DNA from: Planctomycetaceae bacterium
Lineage (GTDB): Bacteria > Planctomycetota > Planctomycetia > Pirellulales > Thermoguttaceae
Direction: 5' to 3'
Length of the DNA: 11,218 nt
Assembly (NCBI GenBank): GCA_031287585.1
Contig: JAITST010000139.1
Span: 1-11,218, forward strand
Every line of letters begins with the position of its first letter. Position 1 is the first letter of the stretch. The notes beneath the pieces are model-generated. The model saw only the letters and a program-made list of their open reading frames with translations. It ran no database searches and was not told the DNA's origin. The position numbers and the translations under genes were made by a program. Shown here piece after piece: positions 1-7,100 of the stretch.

Positions 1-575
1 CCCGACGCGAGCGCGGTGTACATCGCGATATCGCCGCAATGCCGCCCCATCACTTCAACAATGAACATTAAGTCGTGACTACCAGCGGTATCATAGAGGT
101 GGTCAACAGCATCAACTGCGGTTGTAACAGCCGTTGCGAATCCGATTGTCGTGTCTGTACCGAGTAAGTCGTTGTCGATAGTACCGGGTAGCCCGATAAT
201 TTGACCGTCCCAAAACTCATGTAAACAAATCGCTCCTGAAAGCGTACCATTACCGCCTATCGGCAACAACGCGTCTATTTTACGTTTCCGCAAAACATTC
301 GCGACAGTTTGCAAACCTTCTTCCTGCATAAAACGTTTGCAGCGGCTGCTGTGCAAAATCGTTCCGCCCATACGTGAAAGCCCGGAAACCGATGACCGTC
401 CCATAAACGGACTACCGTATTGGTCAACGTAAAAATCCTCGTCAAAAAAACCCTGATACCCGTGACAGACACCGATAACTTCGTCTTTCGCTTCATTGGC
501 TGCACGCACAATACCACGAATACAAGCATTCATTCCCGGCGCATCCCCGCCGCTACACAAAACAGCAATTCGCAT
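1..575 (-). CDS. pfkA: 6-phosphofructokinase, N-terminal part (cut by window edge)
   Basis: The enzyme phosphorylates fructose 6-phosphate to fructose 1,6-bisphosphate in the cytoplasm, a committed step of glycolysis. About 191 residues are visible from the start at 575; the C-terminal part lies beyond position 1. Motifs appear in family order: GGDAPGMN (residues 9-16, nucleotide binding), GGNGT (107-111), PGTIDND (130-136, with the catalytic Asp134), TIGFATA (142-148) and VEVMGRHCGD (173-182, substrate binding). The Gly after GGN and the Gly in PGTIDND are the residues of ATP-dependent enzymes; PPi-dependent enzymes usually have Asp and Lys there. The GGDGS motif of the E. coli enzyme reads GGNGT here, so the metal-binding Asp is Asn. 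The start fits because MRIAVLCSGGDAPG begins where family members begin, but there is no clear Shine-Dalgarno; the leader is U-rich. The gene lies 150 bp downstream of mqnE on the same strand and could be cotranscribed or use its own promoter. Confidence 0.96.
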   Translation of the reverse strand, partial: MRIAVLCSGGDAPGMNACIRGIVRAANEAKDEVIGVCHGYQGFFDEDFYVDQYGSPFMGRSSVSGLSRMGGTILHSSRCKRFMQEEGLQTVANVLRKRKIDALLPIGGNGTLSGAICLHEFWDGQIIGLPGTIDNDLLGTDTTIGFATAVTTAVDAVDHLYDTAGSHDLMFIVEVMGRHCGDIAMYTALAS

Positions 576-587
576 AAATTCACTATC

Positions 588-613
588 AAAAAATGGTAAA
601 AAAAAATGGTAAA
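588..613. repeat. Two tandem 13-bp A-rich units in the pfk leader
   Basis: The unit AAAAAATGGTAAA occurs twice back to back (588-600 and 601-613), creating a nine-A run at the junction. On the pfk mRNA this is a U-rich stretch with two ACCAU blocks ending 12 nt before the start codon. pfk has no Shine-Dalgarno, so this tract may instead serve ribosome or S1 binding, which is inference. The A run is prone to length change. Confidence 0.6.
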
Positions 614-637
614 ACCGTAAAGTTGGCAGTTCAAAAA

Positions 638-666
638 ACAATATGAACAAAATTTCACCAAACCAA
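638..666 (-). promoter_or_regulatory. Weak sigma-70-like promoter candidate for pfk
   Basis: On the minus strand, TTGGTT (666-661) and TATTGT (643-638) are separated by exactly 17 nt. Each matches its consensus only partly (3/6 and 4/6). Transcription would begin near 631, giving a leader of about 55 nt. In such AT-rich DNA a match of this quality can occur by chance. Confidence 0.25.
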
Positions 667-671
667 TACGA

Positions 672-706
672 GTTACAAATTGTAACAATTAGTGTAAATG
701 ATTACA
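672..706. promoter_or_regulatory. Pair of TTACA/TGTAA dyads, possible operator
   Basis: GTTACAA-A-TTGTAAC at 672-686 is a perfect 7-bp inverted repeat around one base. TGTAA-ATGA-TTACA at 693-706 uses the same half-sites. The centres are about 20 bp apart, close to two helical turns, so one regulator could bind both on one face. The pair sits directly upstream of the pfk promoter candidate (an activator-type position) and downstream of the mqnE stop. Neither dyad has a following T run, so a terminator is unlikely. The regulator is unknown. Confidence 0.35.
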
Positions 707-725
707 AGACGGTACAATACTTGGG

Positions 726-1820
726 TTATCCTATACACGAATACTCAGAGTCTCTTTCTGTTGGCTCGTGACCTGTTTCCTTGATTAGTCGTTTTATGTT
801 TTCTACTTCTATCGCATCAGGCGATTGGGTGCCTGCTTCGCGGTGGACTTTTTCCCCGTTAATTGTGCCGTCCATATCGTCTGCTCCGTATGCCTGTGCT
901 ATTTGTGCTATTTGTAGTCCTAGCGTTACCCAATATGCTTTGATGTGCGGAATGTTATTCAGCATTACTCTGCTCACCGCTATTGTTCGCAGGATGTCTG
1001 ATGCTGCCGCTCTTTGTAACCGCAATGTCGCGTGAGGTTGATATACCAACGGCACAAATGCGTTGAAAGCGGCTGATTTTGTGTTGTCACGCTGCGATAG
1101 TGATTCGGTTTGTAATTCGCGTAAACGGATTAGATGGTCTATGCGGTCAGACTTTGTTTCTACGTGACCGAATAACATCGTTGCGTTTGTTGACAAACCT
1201 ACCTTGTGGGCGGCACGGTGAATTTCCAGCCATCTTGCGGCATTTATTTTTCGCGGCGCAATTATCTGACGCGGTTTGTCGGCGAAGATTTCCGCTCCGC
1301 CACCCGGCATACTGTTTAGTCCGGCTGCTATCATATCGCGTAAAACTTGTTTGATACTCCAGCTGGTCAATGTTGTGAAGTGGTCGATTTCAGGTGCCGC
1401 CCACGCTTTGATGTGCAACTTCGGTGCAGCGTTACGAACCGTTGTAATGATGTCGCGATACCAATCGTAATTTTTTTCTGGATGTAAACCGCCAACGATG
1501 TGTATTTCTGTCGAACCATTCGCGGCTGCCTCGTTCGCACGCTCTTTGACCTCGTCGAACGTCATCGTTTTCGCACGTTCAGAATCCGCTTCCGCACGAA
1601 ACGCGCAGAGCGGACAACGGGAGATACAAAGATTTGTCGGGTTCAGATGCGTATTGACATTATAATACGTGACGATACCGTTGAACCGCCAGCGAACCGA
1701 ATCCGCCAACATCCCAATACGATGTAACGACACATCGTCACGCATCAGAAACAAACCGTCGTCAAAAGTCAACGGTTCGTTCGATTTGATTTTATCTTCC
1801 ACTTGTGAAATTTCTGACAT
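726..1820 (-). CDS. mqnE: Aminodeoxyfutalosine synthase MqnE (radical SAM)
   Basis: This radical SAM enzyme joins 3-[(1-carboxyvinyl)oxy]benzoate to the adenosyl part of SAM, giving 6-amino-6-deoxyfutalosine in the futalosine route to menaquinone. From Met at 1820 the protein has 364 residues. NPTNLCISRCPLCAF holds the CX3CX2C cluster ligands (Cys65, 69, 72). GGLHP (110-114), IKAWAAPEI, MPGGGAEIF (171-179), WLEIHRAAHK, NATMLFGHVET and GADDMDGT (312-319) follow the MqnE rather than the MqnC pattern. An in-frame ATG at 1883 would add 21 residues (FTTKTRLHEEK...). That stretch is encoded by a CACGAAGA-type tandem repeat and looks non-native, whereas MSEISQVEDK places LTFDDG at the usual distance from the start. 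Against this choice, a GGAGGG lies 13 nt before 1883 and no Shine-Dalgarno precedes 1820. The gene follows a P-loop ATPase gene on the same strand. No other mqn gene is in the window. Confidence 0.93.
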   Translation of the reverse strand: MSEISQVEDKIKSNEPLTFDDGLFLMRDDVSLHRIGMLADSVRWRFNGIVTYYNVNTHLNPTNLCISRCPLCAFRAEADSERAKTMTFDEVKERANEAAANGSTEIHIVGGLHPEKNYDWYRDIITTVRNAAPKLHIKAWAAPEIDHFTTLTSWSIKQVLRDMIAAGLNSMPGGGAEIFADKPRQIIAPRKINAARWLEIHRAAHKVGLSTNATMLFGHVETKSDRIDHLIRLRELQTESLSQRDNTKSAAFNAFVPLVYQPHATLRLQRAAASDILRTIAVSRVMLNNIPHIKAYWVTLGLQIAQIAQAYGADDMDGTINGEKVHREAGTQSPDAIEVENIKRLIKETGHEPTERDSEYSCIG

Positions 1821-1851
1821 AGTGATTTTATTTAATTGTTTGAAACATTTT

Positions 1852-1875
1852 TCTTCGTGCAATCGTGTCTTCGTG
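1852..1875. repeat. Three tandem 8-bp CACGAAGA-type units
   Basis: Read on the minus strand, three contiguous octamers run CACGAAGA, CACGATTG, CACGAAGA (1875-1868, 1867-1860, 1859-1852). From memory, strings like ACCACGAAGACACGAAG recur between genes in many bacterial genomes; I could not search for this. The run lies between the ATPase stop and the likely mqnE start and remains open in the mqnE frame, which creates the spurious N-terminal extension. Confidence 0.6.
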
Positions 1876-1888
1876 GTAAACATTACGT

Positions 1889-2482
1889 CTATTCACCCTC
1901 CGCGATGTCGTATAGTTCAAAAAACACTTCGCGGCAGTTATTTTTGTGTTTGGTTAGGAGTTTTGATAACTCGGTTTCGTTTTCTATTAGTTGGTTTAGT
2001 TTTTCGGGCAACGGTGGTTGTTTTGGCTTGTTACAGAGTTGTGTGAGTAACATTTTGAACCGTTCTATTGTTATCGTATCGCTTGATAGAATCGGTAAAT
2101 TTCGTATTGGTTTGTGTAACGTTATTAACAGTGATTTTGTGTAGAAATTTACTTTTTGTTTTTCGCAAAACGATAGTTGTTCGTAACCGTCAATGATTGC
2201 AAGGTTGTTACCGCGTTTTATTTCCCGCCAGAATGTTTTGTCGAGATGACGCTGGTTATCGTGCAATGTTTGTAACGATACGGAATCAAAATGTTCACGC
2301 AGCAACGGCAGTAACGTTTGAATTAGCGTTGACTTGCCCGAGCCGTGCGGTGCGACAATTTGGCAACGTTTACCTAACGTGATGAAACATTCAACTATGC
2401 CGCTCGCGGTCACATTTTGCGGGAACAAGTAAGCAACCGCACCCGGCTCGGTGTAACGGGTGGAAAATGGATTTGTTGGCAT
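1889..2482 (-). CDS. P-loop ATPase of unknown function, upstream of mqnE
   Basis: This is a soluble 197-residue protein with a clear Walker A motif, APHGSGKST (residues 44-52), and a hydrophobic strand ending in Asp98 (NLAIIDGYEQLS) that serves as Walker B. LLITLHKP (about 118-125) resembles a sensor strand after the nucleotide site. The N-terminal NPFSTRYTEPGAVAYLFP block resembles a family I associate with planctomycetes, probably a short ATPase that senses or remodels something, but no function can be given. No membrane segment, DNA-binding domain or kinase substrate domain is visible. I chose the ATG at 2482 (MPTNPFSTRY); an in-frame TTG at 2503 would add seven residues. Neither has a good Shine-Dalgarno. 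The stop lies 68 bp before the preferred mqnE start, or 5 bp before the longer one, so the two are very likely one transcript. The C-terminal third is Lys/Leu/Gln-rich and probably helical. Confidence 0.85.
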   Translation of the reverse strand: MPTNPFSTRYTEPGAVAYLFPQNVTASGIVECFITLGKRCQIVAPHGSGKSTLIQTLLPLLREHFDSVSLQTLHDNQRHLDKTFWREIKRGNNLAIIDGYEQLSFCEKQKVNFYTKSLLITLHKPIRNLPILSSDTITIERFKMLLTQLCNKPKQPPLPEKLNQLIENETELSKLLTKHKNNCREVFFELYDIAEGE

Positions 2483-2679
2483 TGTAACATTACGGGCAAG
2501 CAAACTTATTGACTGATTGAGATGGTGAGTGTTTTTTAATTGTGATACTCGTTATACTCTCTCCATATCATATATTTATTAACCAACAGTATATTCGTTT
2601 TTACGCTGTTTGTCAATTTCACCATCGCAGACAATTCGGTATAAACGGCGTACGCTGTCCTTGTCCAATATTTTTGAAA

Positions 2680-2730
2680 GGTAGATAAGGATAGGTAAGG
2701 GTAGTTTTTTGTATTCTATCCTTATCTATC
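2680..2730. repeat. Long inverted repeat, 13 perfect bp
   Basis: TAGATAAGGATAG (2682-2694) pairs perfectly with CTATCCTTATCTA (2716-2728). A G-T and a G-C pair extend the stem to 15 positions, and the loop is 21 nt (2695-2715) with a six-T run inside. GGTA-AGGGTAG in the loop partly repeats the left arm. The stem is AT-rich and no T run follows it on the plus strand, so a classical terminator is not indicated. It lies about 45 bp from the larger hairpin at 2776-2859. Confidence 0.7.
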
Positions 2731-2762
2731 ATTGACTACCTGTGAAAAAAACTTATTCGTGC

Positions 2763-2867
2763 TACTGATATGTTTTTTCGATATCGCCACAAGGTTTGAT
2801 TTGTCTTGTAAGTTCCTCTCAACTTACAAGACAAACCAAACCTCGCGGCGATACCAAAATATACTGA
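2763..2867 (-). repeat. Fold-back hairpin element with TACTGA flanks (small RNA or MITE-like)
   Basis: Arms 2776-2814 and 2821-2859 pair over 39 positions around a 6-nt loop (CCTCTC). Thirty-four positions are Watson-Crick. The other five (2779/2856, 2781/2854, 2789/2846, 2791/2844, 2799/2836) are A-C opposites on the plus strand, so all five become G-U pairs in a minus-strand RNA. TACTGA occurs directly repeated outside the arms at 2763-2768 and 2862-2867, as a target-site duplication would. No terminator-type T run directly follows on the minus strand; a seven-T run comes about 20 nt later. It could be a small structured RNA, a miniature fold-back element, or both. No transposase is present. 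Strand is assigned from the G-U pattern only. Confidence 0.65.
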
Positions 2868-3076
2868 AAACTGGCGAAAATGAAATCAAAACGGAACAGA
2901 AAGAAAAAACAAGTACGCGTCAAGTACTTGGTACAAATAGAGTTAGAGACTAAATTGAGACCTATAATGTGGCTGCCTCTGCGCGACAGCAAAATCAACT
3001 CGCCATTTCGTACAACACAATAATCAAAAAAAGAATACTGACCGTGAGAGTGACTCATTTATGAGGGGATAAGTGG

Positions 3077-3250
3077 ATGAAAAATGCGGAAAAAATTACT
3101 GCGAAGTATTCTATCAGTTGTTCGGCGTTGGACAAAAGTTTTTGGGAAATTGCCTATTGTATTTTTCATAAATTTGTGTCACAATGCGGTCGTTCAAAGA
3201 ATAGGAAATTTTCTCCATTACGCAATTCCAGTTTTAACATAATTTATTGA
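3077..3250 (+). CDS. Doubtful small ORF, 57 residues
   Basis: An ATG at 3077 is preceded by GAGGGG (3064-3069) with seven bases between, a better Shine-Dalgarno than most real genes here have. The product starts MKNAEKITAKYSIS, is basic, contains four Cys, and has no transmembrane or signal segment. The ORF ends 47 bp before the GYF_2 gene on the same strand. The composition is like the surrounding AT-rich spacer and I recognise no family, so a chance ORF in the leader is at least as likely. Confidence 0.2.
   Translation: MKNAEKITAKYSISCSALDKSFWEIAYCIFHKFVSQCGRSKNRKFSPLRNSSFNIIY
3147..3211. repeat. Separated imperfect inverted repeat upstream of the GYF_2 gene
   Basis: AAATTGCCTATT (3147-3158) and AATAGGAAATTT (3200-3211) are complementary at 11 of 12 positions, 41 bp apart. 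They lie 87-151 bp before the start codon at 3298, where a regulator or an mRNA leader structure could use them. The AT-rich content weakens the case. Confidence 0.35.
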
Positions 3251-3297
3251 CGAACGACGATGTCGCAGCAACTTCACCCTTCAAAGAGGAACTCACA

Positions 3298-4116
3298 ATG
3301 TCATCACAATGGTACACGAAACGAGGTAATGAAGCAAAACTTGGTCCCTTTTCAGACAAAGAATTAAAGCAGCGGGCAATGTCAGGTGAACTGTTGCCGA
3401 CCGATTTGATTTGGCGGCAAGGTATGGCAAAACCTGCTCTCGCAGAGAAAGCCCGCGGTCTCTTTCCCGATCCGTCGCCTTTCGATTCTTCACAGACCAA
3501 TCCCGATTTCGGTGCTATTCTCGCCGAAGCCGCCCAATCGTCTGAAGCCGCTCCTTCAAACTACGCTCCGAACAGAGCCGAACCCAAAGCAGGTGTTATT
3601 GGCTGGTTGCAAAACGTACTTCATTTGTATAGTCCCAGTGATCCTCGTGCCACGGCAAATCTGCCGTCATGGGCGGAATCAAAATTAGTGCGATATACAA
3701 TGTGGGTCTTTTCACTTTTTTTGGTGATCCTTGGTATCAGTCTTTTTTGCTATCAAGTTAGTTTTCACGCAGCAGCGGAAAGGACGACCGGAAAAATCAT
3801 TCAGATTCTCGAAGAAGAGGGTACCGGTCGAAGAGGCAGAGCAACGCTGGTCTATCGACCAGTAATCGAATCCGAATCAAAATTTGGCGGGCGGCAAACA
3901 TTCAAATCCGGACTCTCTGTGTCTTCACCGGATACCTATAAGATAGGTGATTCCGTTGACATTCTTTACACGCAGAGCGACGCGCAGATTCCCTCTTTTG
4001 TTCCTTGGATGACCGCGCTATGTTGTTTTCTTTTTGGAGCGGCAGTTATGTATGGTCTTGTTTTCATACATCTTGCATTGGCAGCCGAAAAAAAACGGAA
4101 GGCAAGAAAAAATTAA
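3298..4116 (+). CDS. Membrane protein with GYF_2 and DUF3592-like domains
   Basis: This is a 272-residue inner-membrane protein. Residues about 4-57 form a GYF_2 (DUF4339) domain: WYTKRGNEAKLGPFSDKEL..., then MSGELLPTDLIWRQGM, with the GPF core and the conserved Trp. GYF_2 domains are thought to mediate protein contacts. A Pro/Ser-rich linker (about 58-95) follows, then a hydrophobic helix (about 133-155). Residues about 160-235 look like DUF3592 (TTGKIIQIL..., YRPVIE, PDTYKIGDSVDILYTQSDA), then a second helix (about 236-262) and a basic tail, KKRKARKN. The expected topology is cytoplasmic GYF_2 and tail with an outward loop. The ATG at 3298 is chosen because AGAGGA precedes it by 7 nt; an in-frame TTG at 3247 has no such site. 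It converges on the RND gene with a 29-bp gap. The biological role is unknown. Confidence 0.88.
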   Translation: MSSQWYTKRGNEAKLGPFSDKELKQRAMSGELLPTDLIWRQGMAKPALAEKARGLFPDPSPFDSSQTNPDFGAILAEAAQSSEAAPSNYAPNRAEPKAGVIGWLQNVLHLYSPSDPRATANLPSWAESKLVRYTMWVFSLFLVILGISLFCYQVSFHAAAERTTGKIIQILEEEGTGRRGRATLVYRPVIESESKFGGRQTFKSGLSVSSPDTYKIGDSVDILYTQSDAQIPSFVPWMTALCCFLFGAAVMYGLVFIHLALAAEKKRKARKN

Positions 4117-4145
4117 ACTCGTAAATTGAGGCGGTAGAAATTCTC

Positions 4146-7100
4146 CTAACCATTCCTCCGCGACCACTTCCGCCTTAACCATCTAATCCCTACCTGAATG
4201 TCCACCGCCAGACTGAACATTAGCGGCACAATCAGCATCGTGAATACAGCCGAGCATGCCAAGCCGCCTACTACTACCGCGCCTAGCCCCTTGTACAACT
4301 CGCTGCCAGCACCGCCCGAAAATACCAACGGCATCATACCGAAAACGCTTGTTGCCGTTGTCATGAAAATCGGTCTGATACGTGTTCGCACCGCCTCACG
4401 TAACGCCTCACGAAATTCCATGCCTGGCGGGTTCTCCATATCGAACACTTCGTCCATCGCTCCCTCTTCCTCGCCGCGCATAAAGTTCAGCGTCTGATGA
4501 ATAAGCAAAATCGCGTTGTTCACAACCATACCGATAAGAATAACAAACCCAAGCATCGTCAGTGTATCCATTTGTTGCGACGGGGTATAGTAACGCACAC
4601 ACGCCAAACCGCCAAAACCGCCAACAATCGCAAACGGCACGCTAAACATAATAACAAACGGATAAACAAAACTTTCAAACAACGCTGCCATCAACAGGTA
4701 TGTTATCAGCAGCGACAAGAAAAAGCGGCTCGTTATTAAACTAAAAAACGATTCAAAATTAAATTCTGTCCACTTTCCCATCAACGCCTCGCGGGTTTGC
4801 GAAAGTTTATTCGCACTACCAGTCAATTTCGTCCGAATGTCCGGCGACATCCCGCCGTCCGCACGGCACTCATCAACAATTTCCATTATCCGTGCCTGAG
4901 CCGTTTCGAGTGCAATGTCAGACGGCGGCATAATGGTCAGCCGAATCGCGCGTTCCTGCTCGACACGCCGGATTTGCTGAGACGAATCTGCCTTAACAAA
5001 CGAAACAAGTTGTCCGAGCGGAACAATCTCCGCACTGCCCGACGAGTCAATAATCGACATCGGCATTGTTGGTATCTCGTCAGGAACGACCAAAACGCTT
5101 GGGTCACGAATAACTGTCAAGTCGATGTTGTCGCCTTCGTAATCGAAATCACCAACAACGATTCCATCAATCATAGCGCGTGCCGCCGCCGCAACCGACG
5201 AAACCGTTATACCGAGTTGTTTTGCGCGAACCTGGTCAACGACAAGTTGACGTTCAGGTCCGCTCTTATCAAAATTCTGCGGGTCAGTTCGCACGCCCGC
5301 CTTTGAATATTCCGCGATTAACCGTTGTTCAAGATACGATGCAGATTCCTTCAAACGATTCATATCTTGCCCGACAACCTCAATCTGTACAGCGTTCGAT
5401 CCGCCGCCGCGTCGTCCGAAAATACTCTGCTGTTGCCCCGTACCGCCCGCGCCGGGAATCGAATTGGTAACGTTACTCAACAATACTTCAAGCGGCTGAA
5501 CAAGCAAGGGGTCTTTACTCGTACAAGTCATAAACACACTCTGCGTGTTCACTACCAAAAAAATATCGTCTATCGGCGGCACTTTTTCCGCAAGTTTACC
5601 GTTCCGCATATCACGAACCGGCGCAATTGCCGTTGCTTCTTCAACCGTTTTCGCGTCCCAATACGGTTTCAGTTGTTCCTCGACACGACGCGCGATGAGT
5701 GTGTTTTCCTGAAGCGAATAGCCCGGCGGAAGAATGAAACGGGCAAACACTCCGTTCTTATTTCCGTTCGGCAAATAACTAGCGGGCGGCATTATCGCGG
5801 CACTAATTACAATCGCGGCGGCAGAGACTACGAGAATGATAGCCGTTCGCAACCAAATCCCGCTGAATGTGCGCATCGTAAGTAGGTAAAGGAAATCCGA
5901 AAACTTGTCTGAACATAATTGACAGAGCGGCGCAAGTCCGTAAAGTGATTTGTTAATCTGTGTAAACCGTGAGCGTTTCCGGTGCGGGTCGCTCAACCAA
6001 CGCGACGCGGCGGCTGTGATAACTGTTACAGAGGTAAGCAGCGAAATCAAAACCGCCGCGCTGATTGCTACCGCAATGTCGTAATAAAGTTGTCCGCTTT
6101 CTTCCTGAATCGTTAGAACGGGACCAAAGACAGCAGCCGTCGTCAACGTTGATGCCAATATCCCACCCCAAACTTCCCGCGTACCTTCGTAAGCGGCGCG
6201 TAACGGCTTACTGCCGTGCGACAAATGACGGTCAATGTTTTCCAATACAACAATAGAACAATCAATAACCATTCCAACCGCAAATGTCAACCCCGCTAAC
6301 GATATTACATTCAGCGACCGTCCGAGAACACTCATCACGATAAACGTTCCGAAAATCGAAATCGGTATCGTCACCGCGACAATGATAGTCGGTTTGAAAC
6401 TACGCAAAAACAGCAGCAAAACAAGCACCGCCAGAATACCGCCGCTATACATATTGTCGATTACAACACTGATTGCGTTTGATATGTACGTCGAGTCGTC
6501 GTAAACCATTCGCATCTTGATTTTGTAACGATTATTTTTATATTGCTCAAAAGCACCGCCCGGCTCTTGCAACGTTTTCATTACCTTCTTAACGTCAGTC
6601 AAAACCTGTAACACGTTTTCACCAACATCGCGGCGGAAGTGAACCGTCATCACTGGTTGACCTTTCGACAAATCGAAGTTGACACGTTTTTGCAACGACA
6701 GATGAACGTTTGCGACATCCTTAACGTAGATTGGCGTATTGCCGACATACTTGATGATAGTGTTACGAATTTTCGCGAGTGAGTCGAACCGTCCGAGAAC
6801 ACGAAAACGAATATTCTGCCGACCGTTCGCCATATCGCCAGCCGACTCGTTCTGGTTGTCCGCGCGCAACGCCTCGCGTAATTCTGAAACAGAAATTCCC
6901 ATCTGAGCAATAGCAACCGGGTCGAACCGAACTTGAACCTCGTGTTCACGTCCGCCGAAAATATCAACCTGTGCGATACCGCGAACACGTTCAAGCATCG
7001 GCTTAACGTAACGGTCAGCGTAGTCGTAGAATTCGGCGGTTTCAAATGCAGGGTCATCGGTCTCGGCGTAAATTAAACCGTAACCAATCGCTTCGTCGGT

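Larger units (their letters stand above)
2483..3297. other. Long AT-rich non-coding stretch with several inverted repeats
   Basis: About 800 bp lie between the divergent ATPase (minus) and GYF_2 (plus) genes, and no convincing gene is seen on either strand. Structures present are an inverted repeat at 2680-2730, a fold-back hairpin at 2776-2859, a 7-bp hairpin CAAGTAC/GTACTTG at 2910-2930, and a separated imperfect repeat at 3147-3211. Near the ATPase end, ATACTC occurs twice nine bases apart (2545-2550, 2554-2559); on the minus strand this gives TATAAC at 2556-2551, a possible -10, with no good -35. Confidence 0.6.

Noticed and set aside
2819..3058. Minus-strand 79-codon ORF (MSHSHGQYSFFDYCVV...) across the spacer
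   Set aside because: No Shine-Dalgarno, it runs into the fold-back hairpin arm, its C-terminal half is a Phe/Leu string from A-rich DNA, and no family is recognised.
4131..4173. Possible terminator between the convergent GYF_2 and RND genes (AGGCGG / CCGCCT)
   Set aside because: Only six pairs with a loop of about 31 nt, lying partly inside the RND coding end and without a T run.
6650..7057. Minus-strand 135-codon ORF inside the RND gene
   Set aside because: It overlaps the well-supported RND reading frame on the same strand; the Arg/Ser/Thr-rich product is a frame shadow.
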